64,000 bases of DNA, taken from positions 806,001 through 870,000 of the forward strand of contig NZ_CP034670.1 in the NCBI RefSeq assembly GCF_003990355.1. The letters are read 5' to 3'. Position numbers and translations under genes: made by a program. The notes beneath the pieces are model-generated. The model saw only the letters and a list, made by a program, of their open reading frames with translations. It ran no database searches and was not told the origin of the DNA. Below, piece after piece: positions 52,389-60,919 of the stretch. This DNA comes from Eikenella corrodens. GTDB lineage: Bacteria; Pseudomonadota; Gammaproteobacteria; Burkholderiales; Neisseriaceae. The first letter of the stretch is position 1. Every line of letters starts with the position of its first letter.

Positions 52389-52410
52389 TTTCTAAGCCAG
52401 CAACAAAACT

Positions 52411-53154
52411 ATGCAACCCACTTTATTCCTTATCCCCACTCCGCTAGGCAGCCCGGATACCCCCTGCCTTCTGCCGCACGAGCAAAAGCTGCTGGCCGGG
52501 CTCACCGACTTTGTGGTTGAAGGCGAGAAAACCGCCCGCGCCTGCCTGCGCCATTTCGGTTTGAACGCTCCGCTGCAAGAGCTTAGCCTGCGTACGTTAA
52601 ACAAGCACACCGAACCTGCCGAATTGCCCGATTTGCTGCAACCGCTGCACCAAGGCCGCAGCATGGGTTTGCTCAGCGAAGCCGGCTGCCCCGCGGTGGC
52701 CGACCCCGGCGCGGCGCTGGTGGCACTGGCGCATCGCGCCGGATTTGCCGTGTGGCCGCTGGTGGGGCCGTCCAGCCTGATGCTCGCCCTGATGGCTTCC
52801 GGCGCCAACGGCCAGCAGTTTGCCTTTCGCGGCTATCTGCCTGCCGATTCTGCCGGGCGGGCAGGCTACCTGAAAACCATCGAGCAGGATTCGCAGCGCC
52901 GCAACGAAAGCCAAATTTTCATCGAAACCCCATATCGCAACAACGCCTTGCTGGCCGATGCCGTAGCCACGTTGCAAGCCGATACCCTGTTGTGCGCCGC
53001 CAGCAACCTCACCCTGCCCGAACAGCGCATCATCAGCATGATGGCGGGCGAGTGGCGCAAGCAGCCGCAACTGCCCGACCTGCACAAGCAGCCGACCGTA
53101 TTTGTGGTGTATGCTGCCGGTCAAACGCCTGCGCCTGCCCGCAAACGGCGTTAG
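52411..53154 (+). CDS. Tetrapyrrole-methylase-fold SAM methyltransferase, RsmI-like
   Basis: 247 residues. TLFLIPTPLGSPD, EGEKTARACLRHF, MGLLSEAGCPAVADPGAALVALAH (SAM motif), VWPLVGPSSLMLALMASGANGQQFAFRGYLP and ESQIFIETPYRNNALLADAV. This is the family of RsmI (16S C1402 ribose methylase), but the sequence is of the shorter, diverged paralogue type, so the rRNA site is not assured. RsmI would act on the same nucleotide as RsmH. A DUS in frame encodes AGYLKTI. Confidence 0.85.
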   Translation: MQPTLFLIPTPLGSPDTPCLLPHEQKLLAGLTDFVVEGEKTARACLRHFGLNAPLQELSLRTLNKHTEPAELPDLLQPLHQGRSMGLLSEAGCPAVADPGAALVALAHRAGFAVWPLVGPSSLMLALMASGANGQQFAFRGYLPADSAGRAGYLKTIEQDSQRRNESQIFIETPYRNNALLADAVATLQADTLLCAASNLTLPEQRIISMMAGEWRKQPQLPDLHKQPTVFVVYAAGQTPAPARKRR

Positions 53155-53288
53155 AGGCTACCTGAAACCTTGGCTCGGCTGTTTTCGGAAGCCTTGTTTT
53201 GGCGAACCCCGCTTTGCTTGTTTTGGCTTCGCAGAACCCCGCTTCGTTTGTTTTAACGGCGTTGAAGCTTCGCTTTCAGGTAGCCTTT
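53155..53288 (-). repeat. DUS-capped repeat, family 'GAAGCTTCAACGCAG', reverse copy
   Basis: The minus strand reads AGGCTACCTGAAAGC, GAAGCTTCAACGCCGTTAAA, CAAACGAAGCGGGGTTCTGC and a second CGGGGTTCGCC-type repeat before a DUS at the far end. Lies between two plus-strand genes. Confidence 0.55.
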
Positions 53289-53320
53289 GCCATCCAATCG
53301 TATTCAATAGAAGAGACCTT

Positions 53321-54898
53321 ATGACCCCCATTCCCGTGAGCATCACCATGCTGGTGAAAAACGCCGAGCGGCACTTGGAAGCCTGCCTGGCCGCGCTGGC
53401 CGCGTTTGACGAAATCATCGTGCTCGACAACGGCTCCACCGACCGCACGCTCGACATTGCCCGCCGCTTCCCCAATGTGGCTGTGCACCATCATGATTTT
53501 ATCGGCTTCGGCCCGATGAAAAACCTGGCCGCCGGTTTGGCGCGCAACGATTGGGTGCTCAATATCGACAGCGACGAAATCCTGCCGCCCGAGCAAGTGG
53601 AAGCCATCCGCGCGCTGGATTGGAGCGACAGCGGCAAAATCTATGCCCTGCCGCGCCTGAACCATTATCGCGGCCGCCCCATCAAAAGCTGCGGCTGGTA
53701 TCCGGATTGGGTGAAACGCCTCTATCAGCGCCAAACCGTGCGCTTCAACGACAACCAAGTGCACGAATCCCTAATCGAACCGGCCGGCAGCAGCGTGGTG
53801 AGGCTACCTGAAAAACATCCGCTCCTGCATTACTCGTTCGACGGCGCCGCCGCCCTCATCAGCAAAATGCAGCACTACACCGATTTGTTTGCCGCACAGC
53901 AGCAATTCAAACGGCGCGCTTCGGTGCTCGGCGCAGTAGGGCACGGCGCGGCGGCGTTTTTCAAAAACTATATTTTGAAACGCGGCATGTTTGACGGCAG
54001 TGACGGCTGGACGATTGCCTTTGCCAACGCCAGTGGCGCCTACTATAAATACATCAAGCTGCACGAGGCCAACCAGCGGCTCACCGTGTCGCTCATCATC
54101 ACCACGTATAACCGCCCCGACGCGCTGGAAGCCGTGTTGCGCTCAGTGTTGGCGCAGCACGTGCTGCCGCAGGAAGTGATTGTGGCCGACGACGGCTCGC
54201 GCGACGATACCCGCGCCGTGGTCGAACGCTATCGGGCGCAGTTTCCCGTGCCGCTGTTGCATGCCTGGCAGCCCGACGACGGCTTCCGCCTGGCCGAATC
54301 GCGCAACCGCGCCTTGGCACAGGCGGGCAGCGACTATATTGTGATTATTGACGGCGATATGGTGCTGCATCCCGAATTTATCGCCGACCACAAACACGCC
54401 GCGAAAAAAGGCCTGTTTGTGCAGGGCAGCCGCGTGATTCTCACGCCGGAGAAAACCAACGAGCTGCTGGCCAATCCTTCAAGCTACCGAGTATTGAAAT
54501 GGTATGAAAAGGGTTTGGAAAAACGCTTTGAAAAACGCTTCTCCGCTTGCCGCCTGCCGTGGCTGTCCAAGCGCATCCTGCGCCGCGAAACCCGCAATGA
54601 TTTTCACGGCATCCGCGGCTGTAATATGGCTTTCTTCCGCGAAGACGCACTGAAAATCAATGGCTTCAACAGCGATTTTGTCGGCTGGGGGCGCGAAGAT
54701 AGCGAATTTGTCGCCCGCTTTTTCAACAACGGCGGCCAACGCGCCAACCTGAAATTCGCCGCCGTGGCCTACCACCTCTACCACCCCGAAGCCGAACGCG
54801 CCGCCCTGCCGGAAAACGACCGCCTGCTGGCCGCTGCTCAGGAGCAGAAGCTGGTGTGGTGTGAAAATGGCGTGGATCGGTTTTTGCCCGCAGAGTAA
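53321..54898 (+). CDS. Two-domain glycosyltransferase: WaaE/LgtF-like plus a second GT2 domain
   Basis: 525 residues from ATG 53321 (AAGAGA upstream; the longer frame crosses a DUS repeat). Residues 1-about 250: WaaE/LgtF-like GT2 (SITMLVKNAERHLEACLAAL, IIVLDNGSTDRTLDIA, WVLNIDSDEILP, NHYRGRPIKSCGWYPDW). From about 253: a second GT2 domain (VSLIITTYNRPDALEAVLRS, VIVADDGSRDDTRAVVER, RLAESRNRALAQAGSDYIVIIDGDMVLHP, and the terminal GWGREDSEFVARFFNNG motif of galactosyltransferase-type GT2). Both carry acidic DxD-like motifs. Likely acts on lipooligosaccharide or another surface glycan; acceptors unknown. A DUS at the domain centre encodes RLPEKH. Confidence 0.85.
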   Translation: MTPIPVSITMLVKNAERHLEACLAALAAFDEIIVLDNGSTDRTLDIARRFPNVAVHHHDFIGFGPMKNLAAGLARNDWVLNIDSDEILPPEQVEAIRALDWSDSGKIYALPRLNHYRGRPIKSCGWYPDWVKRLYQRQTVRFNDNQVHESLIEPAGSSVVRLPEKHPLLHYSFDGAAALISKMQHYTDLFAAQQQFKRRASVLGAVGHGAAAFFKNYILKRGMFDGSDGWTIAFANASGAYYKYIKLHEANQRLTVSLIITTYNRPDALEAVLRSVLAQHVLPQEVIVADDGSRDDTRAVVERYRAQFPVPLLHAWQPDDGFRLAESRNRALAQAGSDYIVIIDGDMVLHPEFIADHKHAAKKGLFVQGSRVILTPEKTNELLANPSSYRVLKWYEKGLEKRFEKRFSACRLPWLSKRILRRETRNDFHGIRGCNMAFFREDALKINGFNSDFVGWGREDSEFVARFFNNGGQRANLKFAAVAYHLYHPEAERAALPENDRLLAAAQEQKLVWCENGVDRFLPAE

Positions 54899-54916
54899 GC
54901 ACTGCAGATGATAAAA

Positions 54917-54942
54917 AGGCTACCTGAACAATCAGGTAGCCT
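54917..54942. terminator. Inverted DUS pair between convergent genes
   Basis: AGGCTACCTGAACAATCAGG and TAGCCTTTT form an 11-bp stem; shared by the glycosyltransferase and the ABC permease gene. Confidence 0.65.
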
Positions 54943-54973
54943 TTTGGTTGCTGGAAACAGGCGGTTAGCGCGG

Positions 54974-55753
54974 TTAGCGGTTGCCGTCGGTATTGTATTT
55001 TTTCTCCAAGCGGGCGAAGAACCAGGCCAATACTATAGTCAGCAGTAGGTATATCAGGGAGATAAAGTAATACGGCTCTTCCATTGTCGAGAAGCGTCCG
55101 GCCGCACTTTTGGCGGCATAAGCCAGTTCGGGTACGGCGATGACGGCCAAGAGTGAGCTGTCTTTGAGCAGGGTGATGAATTCGTTGCCCAAAGGGCCGA
55201 GCATACGCCGGACGGTTTGCGGCAGGATGATGTAGCGCATGGCTTGCCCATAGCTCAAACCGAGCGAGCGGGCGGCTTCCATTTGGCCGCGGTCGATGGA
55301 TTTGATGCCGGAGCGGAAGATTTCGGTAATGTATGCGCCGGAGTTGACTGATAAGGCAAGTACACCGGCAATCAATGCGCCGTAATTTTGTCGCAATTGC
55401 CTTGCCAGTTCCCCATCAATAAGAAGGCCGTGCTGCGGGTGCACCAGTATCGGCGACCAAACGAAATACCACACGAGAATCTGTACAAACAGCGGAGTAC
55501 CCCGGAAAAATGTCACGTATAGGCGTGAACATTGCTGCAGCAGCCACAATATGCCACGGGTAACTGCATTGCCTTTTTCGATTTTAATTACGCGGATCAG
55601 TGCATTACATAGGCCTAGGATAACGCCGAAAAATGTGGCGATGGCGGCGATGCCGATGGTGGCTAGCACGCCGAAGAAGAACATTTGGCGATATTCGTAG
55701 ATAATCGGAAAATGTTGGGAAAACAGTTGAATAAGGCCGGTTTCGCTATTCAT
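54974..55753 (-). CDS. Amino-acid ABC transporter permease (HisM/GlnP family)
   Basis: 259 residues, five or six membrane helices. The EAA loop that contacts the ATPase is GQMEAARSLGLSYGQAMRYIILPQ, and FFRGTPLFVQILVWYF is the typical N-terminal family stretch. It should form the inner-membrane channel of a polar amino-acid uptake system. No ATPase or binding-protein gene lies beside it in the window, so its partners must be encoded elsewhere. Confidence 0.92.
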   Translation of the reverse strand: MNSETGLIQLFSQHFPIIYEYRQMFFFGVLATIGIAAIATFFGVILGLCNALIRVIKIEKGNAVTRGILWLLQQCSRLYVTFFRGTPLFVQILVWYFVWSPILVHPQHGLLIDGELARQLRQNYGALIAGVLALSVNSGAYITEIFRSGIKSIDRGQMEAARSLGLSYGQAMRYIILPQTVRRMLGPLGNEFITLLKDSSLLAVIAVPELAYAAKSAAGRFSTMEEPYYFISLIYLLLTIVLAWFFARLEKKYNTDGNR

Positions 55754-55886
55754 GGAAATCTTAGCTCAGTTGCAGAATTGTTTACGGATTTTGACGAAAT
55801 AAGGGGCGGATTGTACAAGAAAACGGCTGGCTTGTCAGTTGGCAGCAAGAGGCCGGGAAGGGGATGGTTGGCGGCGAAATGAACAA

Positions 55887-55966
55887 AGGCTACCTGAAAG
55901 CGAAGCTTCAACGCAGTTAAAACGAATGAAGCGGGGTTTCAGATAGCCTCTGCTTTCAGGTAGCCT
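55887..55966 (+). repeat. DUS-capped repeat, family 'GAAGCTTCAACGCAG', best-conserved copy
   Basis: AGGCTACCTGAAAGC, GAAGCTTCAACGCAGTTAAA, CGAATGAAGCGGGGTTTCAG and ATAGCCTC, followed by one more DUS ending at 55966. Upstream of the permease gene and 15 bp from the pyrF stop. Confidence 0.65.
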
Positions 55967-55981
55967 AATTATATTGGCTGC

Positions 55982-56719
55982 TTAACCGGCAGGGTTGGCC
56001 AGGCGGTTGATTTCGGCCAGCACGGCTGCGGGGTCGGGTGCTTGGGTGATGGGGCGGCCCATCACGAGGTAGCTGCTGCCGGCCTCGAGGGCTTGGGCGG
56101 GGGTCATGATGCGGCGTTGGTCGTCTTGGTTGCCGCTGGGATTGGGGCGGATGCCGGGCGTAACCAGCACAAATTCACTGCCGCGTTGCTGGCGCAGGGT
56201 GGCAGCTTCGTGCGGAGAACAAACTACGCCGTCGAGGCCGGATTGCTGCGCCAGGGCGGCCCAGCGGGATGCCCAATCGGCAATGGGGGCAGTGAGGCCG
56301 AGTTCGTTGAGGTCGGCCTGCTCCATGCTGGTGAGGATGGTGACGCCGATGAGCAGGGGGCGTTGGCGGTGGTTGGCCACGGCTTCGGCGGCGGCTTCCA
56401 TCATGCGGCGGCCGCCGACGGTGTGCATATCCACCATCCACACACCCATATCGGCAGCCACGCGGCAGGCGGCGGCGACGGTGTTGGGGATGTCGTGGTA
56501 TTTGAGGTCGAGGAAGAGCTGGAAGCCTTGGTTGATCAGGGCTTCGGCCAGACGGCGGCCGGTGGCGGTAAACAGCTCTTTGCCGATTTTGAGGCGGCAC
56601 AAATCGGGGCTTAAGCGACGCACGAAGGCGAGGGTGTCGGCTTCGTTGGCAAAATCGAGGGCAACGATAACGGGGGTTCGGCGGGCGGGTGCGGCGGAGT
56701 CGAGGATGAGGGGATTCAT
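55982..56719 (-). CDS. pyrF: Orotidine 5'-phosphate decarboxylase
   Basis: 245 residues, TIM barrel. VIVALDFANEADTLAFV (first Asp), LKIGKELFT (Lys), LFLDLKYHDIPNTVAAA (catalytic Asp-Lys-x-x-Asp), VDMHTVGGRRMM, GVTILTSMEQADLNELG, VTPGIRP and YLVMGRPITQAPDP. Last step of UMP synthesis. It follows the lapA-lapB-unknown genes on the same strand after a DUS pair. Confidence 0.96.
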   Translation of the reverse strand: MNPLILDSAAPARRTPVIVALDFANEADTLAFVRRLSPDLCRLKIGKELFTATGRRLAEALINQGFQLFLDLKYHDIPNTVAAACRVAADMGVWMVDMHTVGGRRMMEAAAEAVANHRQRPLLIGVTILTSMEQADLNELGLTAPIADWASRWAALAQQSGLDGVVCSPHEAATLRQQRGSEFVLVTPGIRPNPSGNQDDQRRIMTPAQALEAGSSYLVMGRPITQAPDPAAVLAEINRLANPAG

Positions 56720-56751
56720 GGGATGAGAGCGGATGGGGTTGAAATGGGAAA

Positions 56752-56798
56752 AGGCTACCTGAAAGCCGTGTTGCTAAGGAATGGGTTTCAGGTAGCCT
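56752..56798 (-). terminator. Inverted DUS pair between the 169-aa gene and pyrF
   Basis: AGGCTACCTGAAA at 56752 and TTTCAGGTAGCCT ending 56798, 6 bp from the stop of the upstream gene. Confidence 0.55.
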
Positions 56799-56803
56799 TT
56801 AAT

Positions 56804-57313
56804 TTAAGCATCAAGCGGGGGCATGGGGCTGCCGATTTCGCCTGCGGCGGCGGTGAGCTCGGCAAATTCTGCGGGGTGGCGGCGGATATAGGGGCAGACG
56901 GTGCAGAAGTCGTCTTCGCATACGAGGCAGTAGTCGGCGTCGAGTTCGTCGAACTGGGGGAATTGCTTGCGCAGCTCTTCAATGCTGCTGCCGTTTTGAG
57001 CGGCGGCCTGGATGGCAGCGCCGTGCTGCTGATAGAGGGTACGGGCGCGGTCGATGATATCGGGGGTGTCGCGAACGCCCCATTGGCGCAGGTATTCGGC
57101 GGTTTCAGGGGCGAGGGCATGTTCGCCCCGGCCATCGGCAATCAGCAACACGAAGCCGTCGTCTTCCATCAGGAGGTCGAGGCTGAGGTAGGCGAGCAGG
57201 GCGCGTTGGGCGCCGCTGTAGCGTTCGATGAAATGGTCGCTGTGGCGGATGCGGTGTGTCCATACATTGAGCATGCGGTACATTTGGTTGATGGTCATCA
57301 TGTTATCGGGCAT
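56804..57313 (-). CDS. Conserved hypothetical protein, possibly DMP19/DUF4375-like
   Basis: 169 residues, acidic and soluble. Helical first half (MYRMLNVWTHRIRHSDHFIE, RALLAYLSLDLLMEDDGFVL), then DIIDRARTLYQQHG. The pattern of an early 'egG/FVL...G' region followed by 'IIDRARTLY' recalls the DNA-mimic DMP19 family known from Neisseria, but I give this low weight. The C-terminal half has four Cys (DYCLVCEDDFCTVCPYIRRHP) that could bind a metal. It starts 18 bp after lapB, so it belongs to the lapAB transcript. Confidence 0.6.
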   Translation of the reverse strand: MPDNMMTINQMYRMLNVWTHRIRHSDHFIERYSGAQRALLAYLSLDLLMEDDGFVLLIADGRGEHALAPETAEYLRQWGVRDTPDIIDRARTLYQQHGAAIQAAAQNGSSIEELRKQFPQFDELDADYCLVCEDDFCTVCPYIRRHPAEFAELTAAAGEIGSPMPPLDA

Positions 57314-57331
57314 TTTGTTTTCCGTTCGGGG

Positions 57332-58510
57332 CTAAACTTCGATTTTGTTGGGGGTGAAGGTTTCCCATTTGTTGCAGGCGGGGCAGTGCCAGAAGAATAC
57401 TTGCGATTTGAAGTGGCAGTGGCGGCAGCGGTACATCACGTTTTTCTGCAGGGTGCGCCCGATTACGCCGCGCATCATGTCGGCATCGCTTTTCCAAGCA
57501 GGATCGAGGTTGCTCAGGCGCAAGCCGAGCAGGCGGTATACGCCGCCGAGGTCGGGCTTTTGGCGCACGAGTTCGACGGCGGTTTCGGCCGCTTTTTCTT
57601 CGCCGTAGAGCAGCAGCGATTTTTCGTAAACCACGTTGATCAAATCAAGCTGGGGAAAGGTTTTCAGGTAGCCTGTGAGCACGGCGAGGCCGGCGGCGGC
57701 TTCGCCTTGGGCATCGTAGGCGTCATACAGTTTTTCGCCCACCATGCTCAAGTAGGCATGGTTTTGTTTTTCGATGGCGGTGTAGGCGGCCACGGCGGCG
57801 GGGTAGTTGCCCAGCTTTTGCTCCAAATCGCCGAGAATCATGTTGGCGCGGGCGCATTTGCGGTTGGCGTCCAGCGCTTTGGCAATATTGGCACGGGCTT
57901 GCTCGAAGTCGGATTTAAACAGGGCGGCTTGCGCCAGCTCGCAGTAGAATTGGGCGATTTCGAAGCGGTAGGTTTGTTCGTCGTGGCTGAGCAGCTGGGC
58001 AGTGTCGATGGCTTTGGCCCAGTCGCGGTCTTGCTGGTAGATATTCAGCAGCACCTGGCGGGCTTGGGCGGCCATATTGCCTTGCTGCAGGCCGAGGAAA
58101 ATCTGCTCGGCGCGGTCTACCAAACCTGCGCTTTGGTAGTCTTGCCCGAGCTCGAACAGCACTTGGTTGCGCTTTCCACCTATGGTTTCGGGCGCTTCGA
58201 GCAGGGCTTGGTGCAGGCGGATGGCTTTGTCGTTTTCGCCGCGCTGGCGGTAGAGTTTGCCCAGGGTGAGGTGCAGCTCGTGGGCGTTGTCGCCGGCGGG
58301 CAGCAGCTCGGTCATATCGGCCAGGTGGCGGGCGGCGCTGCCGAGATTGCGGTCTACCAGGGCATCCAGGCTGGCGTAAAACGCGGCGGGCACGGATTTG
58401 GCCTGCTTGAGCACGGCTTTCATGTCTACCCGGGCGGCAAACCAGCCCATGGCAAAGAAGACGGGCAGCAGGATAATCGGGGTGAGCCACCACCAAATAT
58501 TGCCGTCCAT
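57332..58510 (-). CDS. lapB: Lipopolysaccharide assembly protein LapB
   Basis: 392 residues: N-terminal membrane anchor (WWWLTPIILLPVFFAMGWFAAR), a series of TPR helices (for example ELHLTLGKLYRQRGENDKAI, RNQVLFELGQDYQSAGLVDRA), and a rubredoxin-like metal site at the end (YRCRHC ... WHCPACNKWETF). In E. coli LapB (YciM) controls LpxC breakdown and LPS synthesis. lapA lies 4 bp upstream, the conserved pair. A DUS in frame encodes TGYLKTFP. Confidence 0.95.
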   Translation of the reverse strand: MDGNIWWWLTPIILLPVFFAMGWFAARVDMKAVLKQAKSVPAAFYASLDALVDRNLGSAARHLADMTELLPAGDNAHELHLTLGKLYRQRGENDKAIRLHQALLEAPETIGGKRNQVLFELGQDYQSAGLVDRAEQIFLGLQQGNMAAQARQVLLNIYQQDRDWAKAIDTAQLLSHDEQTYRFEIAQFYCELAQAALFKSDFEQARANIAKALDANRKCARANMILGDLEQKLGNYPAAVAAYTAIEKQNHAYLSMVGEKLYDAYDAQGEAAAGLAVLTGYLKTFPQLDLINVVYEKSLLLYGEEKAAETAVELVRQKPDLGGVYRLLGLRLSNLDPAWKSDADMMRGVIGRTLQKNVMYRCRHCHFKSQVFFWHCPACNKWETFTPNKIEV

Positions 58511-58514
58511 GCGC

Positions 58515-58844
58515 CTATTCCTTCACCGGTGCGGCGTCGGGCACAGGCTGGGCGGCATCGGCGGGCGCGGGCGTTTGCAGCTGCTCCTGCGCGATGCGGG
58601 CGTTTTTGCGCACTTCGTTGCGCAGGCGGTTGTTTTCATGGCGCAAGGAGAGCAGGCGGCCGAACATGGAAAATACGCCGAACACCGCGCCGATAACGAA
58701 AAACGCCAAGAGCAGCAGGATCAGCGGCAGGCTGATTTCGCTGCCGGGCAGGTAGCTGAAGCTGACGATATGGGTGTTGAATGCGGCTAAAATGATAAAA
58801 ACCGCCAAAAGCAGCAGTTTGATGATGAGCGAAAACAGTTTCAT
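58515..58844 (-). CDS. lapA: LapA-family protein
   Basis: 109 residues. Two membrane helices (LIIKLLLLAVFIILAAFNTHIV; LPLILLLLAFFVIGAVFGVFSM), the intervening SFSYLPGSEISLP, and a cytoplasmic coiled coil (RLLSLRHENNRLRNEVRKNA) with an Ala/Pro-rich tail. Matches LapA (YciS), partner of LapB at the inner membrane. First gene of the operon. Confidence 0.92.
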   Translation of the reverse strand: MKLFSLIIKLLLLAVFIILAAFNTHIVSFSYLPGSEISLPLILLLLAFFVIGAVFGVFSMFGRLLSLRHENNRLRNEVRKNARIAQEQLQTPAPADAAQPVPDAAPVKE

Positions 58845-59097
58845 GAGGCTGGGCCTTTCGTCTTGCGGGCGGGAATGGATATCAATGGCGAAGTGTAAAC
58901 TATTTGGGGGGTTTCAGGTAGCCTGCCGGGCAGCGGGAAGGCTACCTGAAAATATGTTATGATGGTTTCAGCTTATTAAGTTTGCCGCCATCTAGCCTGC
59001 ATTAGGCGGCTAACCATTTCAAACAATAATAAAATATCCAATCAAACCCTGCCGGCCGGATTTTTCTCCCACCCGTTAACAAATAAGGAGCAATCTG

Positions 59098-59442
59098 ATG
59101 TCTGCAACTGCTGTGACCCCTATATCCGAATCCCTATTCAAACTCGGCCTGAACCAGGCGCTGCCTGTGAGCGAGCAGGCCACCACTTCGCGCACCGTGC
59201 TGAACAACGATTTGCTGCGCGTGGTGGCTTTCACGCTGGATGCAGGCCAAGTGCTCACCGAGCACACCTCCACCAAAGCCGTGGTGGTTACCTTGCTGGA
59301 AGGCGAGATGGATTTCTCCATCGGCGCGCGCCACGAAATCCTGCATGCGGGCGATGTGGTGTATCTCGCCCCGAACGAGCGCCATGCGCTGAGCGCCGTA
59401 AGTGCTTGCCGGATGCAGCTGGTGATGGTGAACGTGGATTGA
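59098..59442 (+). CDS. Small cupin-domain protein
   Basis: 114 residues. One cupin beta barrel: LTEHTSTKAVVVTLLEGEMDFSIG (motif 1, with a single His) and LHAGDVVYLAPNERHAL (motif 2). Some of the usual metal ligands are present (His, Glu-like, His). Function unknown; such single-domain cupins often sense or bind small molecules. AAGGAG lies 8 bp upstream. A GCCGCC/GGCGGC hairpin in the leader (about 58983-59010) is visible but lacks a T-run. Confidence 0.85.
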   Translation: MSATAVTPISESLFKLGLNQALPVSEQATTSRTVLNNDLLRVVAFTLDAGQVLTEHTSTKAVVVTLLEGEMDFSIGARHEILHAGDVVYLAPNERHALSAVSACRMQLVMVNVD

Positions 59443-59457
59443 GTTTGGATAAAGCAG

Positions 59458-59492
59458 CAGGCGCGGTGTGCCGAACCGCGCCTGTTTTGTTG
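59458..59492 (+). terminator. Intrinsic terminator after the cupin gene
   Basis: CAGGCGCGGT, 7-base loop, ACCGCGCCTG and then TTTTGTTG, 16 bp after the stop. Confidence 0.92.
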
Positions 59493-59506
59493 AGGCTACC
59501 TGAAAA

Positions 59507-59611
59507 TATAGTGAATTAACAAAAACCAGTACAGCGTTAACTCGCCTTGCCGTAACGTGTGTACTGTCTGCGGCTCGCCGCCTTGTCCTGATTTAAATTT
59601 AATCCTCTATA
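59507..59611. repeat. Short Correia-type element (CREE), 105 bp
   Basis: TATAGTGAATTAACAAAAAC to ATTTAAATTTAATCCTCTATA; the two ends derive from the two different end variants seen in this genome (AACAAAAA and AAATTTAAA). Abuts a DUS on its left. The spacer 59443-59841 also holds a terminator and a DUS pair (59638-59672), no gene. Confidence 0.83.
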
Positions 59612-59841
59612 AAATGGCGGCTGGATAAGGCTGTTTTCAGGTAGCCTTTACTTCTGATTGCAGGCTACCTGAAACATGATTTGCCCATACAGCCGCTACA
59701 AACTTTAACCTAGGGCTAACCGTAGCTTAAGAAAACGGTCTGTTACAATGCACTCATTGTTCTGCATTGGGTTTTGGTCGCGCAAAAGGCCGATCCGACT
59801 AGAGAACGCCAATGACATTCCAACGTGAAGGGAGTTTGAAA

Positions 59842-60522
59842 ATGAAATTTTGGCAATCAACTGCATTAGCTGCTTTGGCCGTAGGTATCGCTGCCCCGGC
59901 ATTCGCCGCCGGCGGCACCGTGTCTTATGTCTGCCAACAAGGCAAACAGGTGGATGTGAGCTATCAGTTCAACAGCCGCGGCAAACCCGTGTCTGCCCGC
60001 GCCCGCCTCAACGGCAGCAACCGCAACATGGCTTTCGACGCGCGCCGCTCCGACAGCACGGGCACAGCGTTTAAAGACCGCGCCGGCTACAACCTGACCG
60101 GCCCGGCGCTCACCGCCCGTAACTACCGCACTGAAGAAGGCATCAGCATTCTCTCGCCGCGCAGCGAATTCCTGTATAAAGACTGTAATCCGCGCCAAAA
60201 CGAGCCTGCCCGCCAAGCTCCGCCAGCTTCAGCTCGCAGCGGCAGCGTGGCCTATGTTTGCCAGCAAGGCCGCCGCGTGAACGTGAATTATCACTTCAAC
60301 TCTGCCGGTGTGCCCACCAGCGCCGAACTGCGAGTGAACAACCGCAACCTGCGCCTGCCGTACAACCTGTCGGCTTCCGACAATGTGGACACTGTATTCA
60401 GCGCCAACGGCTACCGCCTGACCACTAATGCCATGGATTCGGCCAACTACCGCAGCCAAGACATCATCGTGAGCGCGCCCAACGGCCAGATGCTGTATAA
60501 AGATTGTTCGCCCGCCCGCTAA
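59842..60522 (+). CDS. Two-domain adhesin complex protein (ACP)/MliC-like lysozyme inhibitor
   Basis: 226 residues from ATG 59842 (AAGGGAG upstream). Signal peptide MKFWQSTALAALAVGIAAPAFA. Two homologous domains follow: about 25-117 (VSYVCQQGKQVDVSYQFNSR ... FLYKDCNPR) and about 133-226 (VAYVCQQGRRVNVNYHFNSA ... MLYKDCSPAR), joined by a Pro/Ala/Gln linker. Each has one Cys pair. A single such domain is the whole of meningococcal ACP, an outer-membrane adhesin and C-type lysozyme inhibitor. Domain 2 is closer to that protein (LPYNLSASDNVDT, YRLTTNAMDSANYRSQ); domain 1 is more diverged. Confidence 0.88.
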   Translation: MKFWQSTALAALAVGIAAPAFAAGGTVSYVCQQGKQVDVSYQFNSRGKPVSARARLNGSNRNMAFDARRSDSTGTAFKDRAGYNLTGPALTARNYRTEEGISILSPRSEFLYKDCNPRQNEPARQAPPASARSGSVAYVCQQGRRVNVNYHFNSAGVPTSAELRVNNRNLRLPYNLSASDNVDTVFSANGYRLTTNAMDSANYRSQDIIVSAPNGQMLYKDCSPAR

Positions 60523-60541
60523 TCGCAGTGGCGGATAAGCA

Positions 60542-60577
60542 AACAGGCACAACTTCGCGGTTGTGCCTGTTTTGTTT
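60542..60577 (+). terminator. Intrinsic terminator after the ACP-like gene
   Basis: AACAGGCACAAC, TTCGCG, GTTGTGCCTGTT then TTGTTT: a perfect 12-bp stem. Confidence 0.93.
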
Positions 60578-60644
60578 GGCTGTGGTGTTCAGGTAGCCTG
60601 GAGCTTGCGCCAACGTCTTAATTTCGCAGCGGCGGATTTCCGTT

Positions 60645-60757
60645 AATCTGCTGTATCGGAAAAGCGTTATCGGCTATGGCAAACCAACCGGACTTCCGCT
60701 GCAGCGTTGGTTCGCCTTGCCATGTTGCTGCGCAGTGTGCAGCTCACTGATTGATAT
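60645..60757. repeat. Degenerate Correia-like remnant
   Basis: CAGCGTTGGTTCGCCTTGCC with a following CTGCGCAGTGTGCAGCTCAC loosely matches a Correia interior. The rest of spacer 60523-60919 holds a terminator and DUS copies only. Confidence 0.35.
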
Positions 60758-60801
60758 GGAAAGACGATTTGGCTTGCTGTATGTGGATATCTGTACACAA
60801 A

Positions 60802-60829
60802 AGGCTACCTGAAAATTTTCAGGTAGCCT
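60802..60829. terminator. Inverted DUS pair between convergent genes
   Basis: AGGCTACCTGAAAATTTTCAGGTAGCC is a near-perfect palindrome 90 bp from the tatD stop. Confidence 0.55.
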
Positions 60830-60919
60830 TATTTCTTTCGAATGCGCTAGCTAGGGGGAGGATTGGAGTTTCAGCACTGGTTGTATCGAAGCAGTACGCC
60901 AAGGCGCAGCATCTTGATG

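Noticed and set aside
56723..58696. 657-aa plus-strand open frame
   Set aside because: Antisense to the 169-aa gene, lapB and part of lapA, all of which have recognisable domains on the minus strand.
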